A stretch of 37,104 nt of DNA, taken from NCBI GenBank assembly GCA_002002485.1, contig MQVI01000024.1:1-37104 (forward strand), given 5' to 3'. Under the pieces are notes generated by a model that saw only the letters and a list, made by a program, of their open reading frames with translations, was not told the DNA's origin and did no database searches. Made by a program: the position numbers and the translations under genes. The first letter of the stretch is position 1, and each line of letters opens with the position of its first letter. Source of the DNA: Pasteurellaceae bacterium 15-036681. Its GTDB lineage: Bacteria; Pseudomonadota; Gammaproteobacteria; Enterobacterales; Pasteurellaceae. Below are positions 34,955 through 37,104 of this stretch, one piece after another.

Positions 34955-36970
34955 ATGAAAACATTACACCCTTTTTTAAACCGTTACTTTTTTGACGAAC
35001 ACGGACGTCGTCGCTATGCTGAAACTAAGGTTTATCACAAAATCGCAAACCTACTTGGCACACCACAAAGTCAATCTACTCTACCGCCTGTTAAGGTAGT
35101 AAAACAGGGTGAGCAGATTTTTATTCCGCTGTTTGTTGCGGATAAAACTCAGCGCATTCATAGCCAGTGGCAATTAACTCTTGAAAATGGTGAACTCATT
35201 CAAGGCAAAGTAAAACGTAATCGCATTGAGCTACCTCGTAATTTACCGTTGGGCTATCACCAATTAACACTAACAAAAATTGCGGCTCAATGCCGAATTA
35301 TTATTACCCCAGAACGAGCCTTTCAGCCAACTGAAATTGAGCAGAAAAAGAAACTATGGGGGGCGATTTTACAGCTCTATACTTTACGTTCAGAAAGCAA
35401 CTGGGGGATAGGTGATTTTGGCGATCTACAGCAATTTTTAGTCAAACTTGCCGAGAAAGGTGGGGATTTTGTTGGGTTAAATCCAATTCACTCGCTATTC
35501 CCAGCCAATCCAGAGGGGGCAAGTCCCTACAGTCCATCCTCTCGTGTTTGGCAGAATATTCTGTATATCAATGTGAATGCGATTGAGGCGTTCCAACAAA
35601 GTGAACAAGCTCAACAGTGGTTTAACTCCGCAGACACTCAGCAACAACTAGCTGAGGCACGCCAAAAAGAGTATGTGGATTACACTCAAGTAATGCAGTT
35701 AAAACTAGCAGGCTTACGCTTGGCTTATCAGCAATTTAAACAACAAGATCAAACTGATTTTGAGCAATTTATTGCTGAAAATGGCGAAACTCTTAAAGTT
35801 CAAGGTACCTTTGATGCCCTCCATCATTGGCTTTCAAGCCAATTTAGTGAGCAATGGGGTTGGAATTACTGGGATACAAAATATCAGAGCTATCACACCG
35901 CTTGCGTGGCAGAATTCCAAGCTGAACAACAGGATTTAGTGCGTTTTTATATGTGGCTTCAATTTGTCGCACAACAACAGCTGAAAGCTTGCAATGAGCT
36001 TGCTAAACAACTCGCTATGCCGATCGGTTTTTATCGTGATTTAGCGGTAGGTGTGGCAGATAATGGCGCAGAAACTTGGGCGGATAAAGATCTGTTTGTG
36101 CTTGATGCCTCTGTTGGCGCACCACCAGATATTATGGCACCACAAGGACAAAACTGGGGACTTTCTCCAATGCACCCCGAAGTGCTGCAACAACGAGGTT
36201 ATCAGCCATTTATCGACTTGCTACGTGCCAATATGAAAGATTGTGGCGCATTGCGTATTGACCATATTCTTGGCTTTGCACGTCTGTGGTGGGTGGCAAA
36301 AGGTGATAGTGCCGCCAATGGTGCTTATGTGAAATATCCGCTACAAGATTTACTATCGATCCTTGCCCTTGAAAGCCAACGTCACCAGTGTTTAATTATT
36401 GCCGAAGCCTTGGGAACAGTGCCAAAAGGAATGTTGGAAACCTTAGAACAGAAAGGGATTTTAGCCTATAACATTTTCTACTTTGAATATGATCAGCAAG
36501 GCAGTAAGCCATTAGCCAACTACCCGTATCAATCAATGACCACTCTCAGTACTCATGATTTACCAACGGTCAAAGGTTATTGGCAAAGTTATGACTTTGA
36601 ATTAGGGCAGAAATTTGGGGTATACCCAAATGAAAAAGTGGTTGATATGCTGAAACGTACTCGCTTGCAAAACAAAGCGGAAATCCGCCGTGCCGTTGAG
36701 CAATCAGGGCAAACGCTTGAAGCTGATAGTGATAATGTAAGCCAGATTTTCACCCATCAGCTACAAGCCTATGTTGCTGATACCGACAGCGTGCTATTCG
36801 GCTCACAGCCAGAAGATTGGTTGAATATGTTAGAGCCAGTCAATATCCCTGGAACAAGCACCGAGTATCCAAACTGGCGCAGAAAATTAAGCAAAACCGT
36901 TGAGGAGATTTTTGCCGATAAGCAAATTCAAAGATTGTTAGAAACGATTGAAAAGAAACGAAATAGCTAA
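34955..36970 (+). CDS. malQ: 4-alpha-glucanotransferase (amylomaltase)
   Basis: This is a 671-residue GH77 enzyme that transfers glucan segments between maltodextrins, releasing glucose and making longer substrates for MalP. Catalytic residues are visible: nucleophile Asp436 in LRIDHILGFARLWW, acid/base Glu484 in IIAEALGTVP and Asp535 in LSTHDLPTVKGYW. SNWGIGDFGDLQQF and GASPYSPSSR in the first half are also family marks. It is slightly shorter than E. coli MalQ (about 694). It ends the probable malEFGQ operon, unlike E. coli, where malQ pairs with malP. Tandem hairpins follow. Confidence 0.95.
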   Translation: MKTLHPFLNRYFFDEHGRRRYAETKVYHKIANLLGTPQSQSTLPPVKVVKQGEQIFIPLFVADKTQRIHSQWQLTLENGELIQGKVKRNRIELPRNLPLGYHQLTLTKIAAQCRIIITPERAFQPTEIEQKKKLWGAILQLYTLRSESNWGIGDFGDLQQFLVKLAEKGGDFVGLNPIHSLFPANPEGASPYSPSSRVWQNILYINVNAIEAFQQSEQAQQWFNSADTQQQLAEARQKEYVDYTQVMQLKLAGLRLAYQQFKQQDQTDFEQFIAENGETLKVQGTFDALHHWLSSQFSEQWGWNYWDTKYQSYHTACVAEFQAEQQDLVRFYMWLQFVAQQQLKACNELAKQLAMPIGFYRDLAVGVADNGAETWADKDLFVLDASVGAPPDIMAPQGQNWGLSPMHPEVLQQRGYQPFIDLLRANMKDCGALRIDHILGFARLWWVAKGDSAANGAYVKYPLQDLLSILALESQRHQCLIIAEALGTVPKGMLETLEQKGILAYNIFYFEYDQQGSKPLANYPYQSMTTLSTHDLPTVKGYWQSYDFELGQKFGVYPNEKVVDMLKRTRLQNKAEIRRAVEQSGQTLEADSDNVSQIFTHQLQAYVADTDSVLFGSQPEDWLNMLEPVNIPGTSTEYPNWRRKLSKTVEEIFADKQIQRLLETIEKKRNS

Positions 36971-36976
36971 TAAATA

Positions 36977-37019
36977 AGGCTTAATGGACAAAATGGTTGC
37001 TAATTTCGTCCCTAAGCCT
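36977..37019 (+). terminator. First hairpin after malQ
   Basis: A nested inverted repeat has outer arms AGGCTTA and TAAGCCT (36977-36983, 37013-37019) and inner arms GGACAAAAT and ATTTCGTCC (36986-36994, 37003-37011) with one mismatch. The loop holds GGTTGCTA. No T-run follows, so it may stabilise the message end or act with the next hairpin. Confidence 0.5.
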
Positions 37020-37035
37020 CCTAATAGACAAAGTG

Positions 37036-37080
37036 GTTGCTAATAATTATTTTATCGGGTTATTAGCAACTCTTTTTATT
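37036..37080 (+). terminator. Terminator of malEFG-malQ
   Basis: A perfect 11-bp stem, GTTGCTAATAA (37036-37046) with TTATTAGCAAC (37060-37070), and a 13-nt loop are followed by TCTTTTTATTT. It is a classic intrinsic terminator layout, 66 bp after the malQ stop. Confidence 0.8.
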
Positions 37081-37104
37081 TAAAAAATCCTTTATAAACA
37101 TAAT

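Overview
The window looks like chromosome of a Pasteurellaceae species of the Actinobacillus pleuropneumoniae/Mannheimia branch. Four things point there: the protein families, a ferrichrome operon in the order fhuC-D-B-A, a Flp/Tad pilus locus, and many copies of the Apl-type DNA uptake word (A)CAAGCGGT(C). I count at least eleven CAAGCGGT on both strands, against one Haemophilus-type AAGTGCGGT. The genus is an inference; no 16S or other marker is present.

Region 1 (1-3532, minus strand) is the str operon, rpsL-rpsG-fusA-tuf, with tuf cut by the window edge. It has a near-consensus promoter, and the leader before rpsG resembles the S7 autoregulatory leader of enteric bacteria. Region 2 (3613-4984, plus) holds a membrane-tethered RNase T2 (RNase I-like) gene and sprT. 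Region 3 (5130-11937) is hydroxamate siderophore uptake. A FhuF-like iron reductase gene is divergent from fhuCDBA across a 108-bp gap with two Fur-box-like sites. Together these encode outer-membrane import (FhuA), periplasmic capture (FhuD), inner-membrane transport (FhuB/FhuC) and probable reductive iron release (FhuF). A 70-bp palindrome sits in frame inside the fhuD signal-peptide region.

Region 4 (about 11940-23530, plus) is a complete-looking Flp/Tad pilus operon: flp1-tadV-rcpC-rcpA-tadZ-tadA-tadB-tadC-tadD-tadE-tadF-tadG. Compared with the order known from Aggregatibacter actinomycetemcomitans, flp2 and rcpB are absent, and TadD carries an extra C-terminal LysM domain. The long AT-rich leader contains helically phased GTAAA-type repeats, and a hairpin separates flp1 from tadV. 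Region 5 (23541-37080) is the maltose/maltodextrin regulon: malP, malT (convergent with malP), then divergent malK and malEFG-malQ around a control region with three CRP-like sites and a MalT box. A higBA-type toxin-antitoxin pair lies between malT and malK. No maltoporin gene (lamB) is seen here.

At least four kinds of short palindromic repeat lie between or inside genes (5025, 6822, 9729, 26061, and 32403, which is related to 5025). No rRNA, tRNA, IS element, prophage or CRISPR array was recognised. The genes seen in full are intact. The most unusual points are the TadD-LysM fusion with the missing rcpB, the in-frame palindrome in fhuD, and a palindrome between malE and malF, where E. coli carries unrelated REP sequences.
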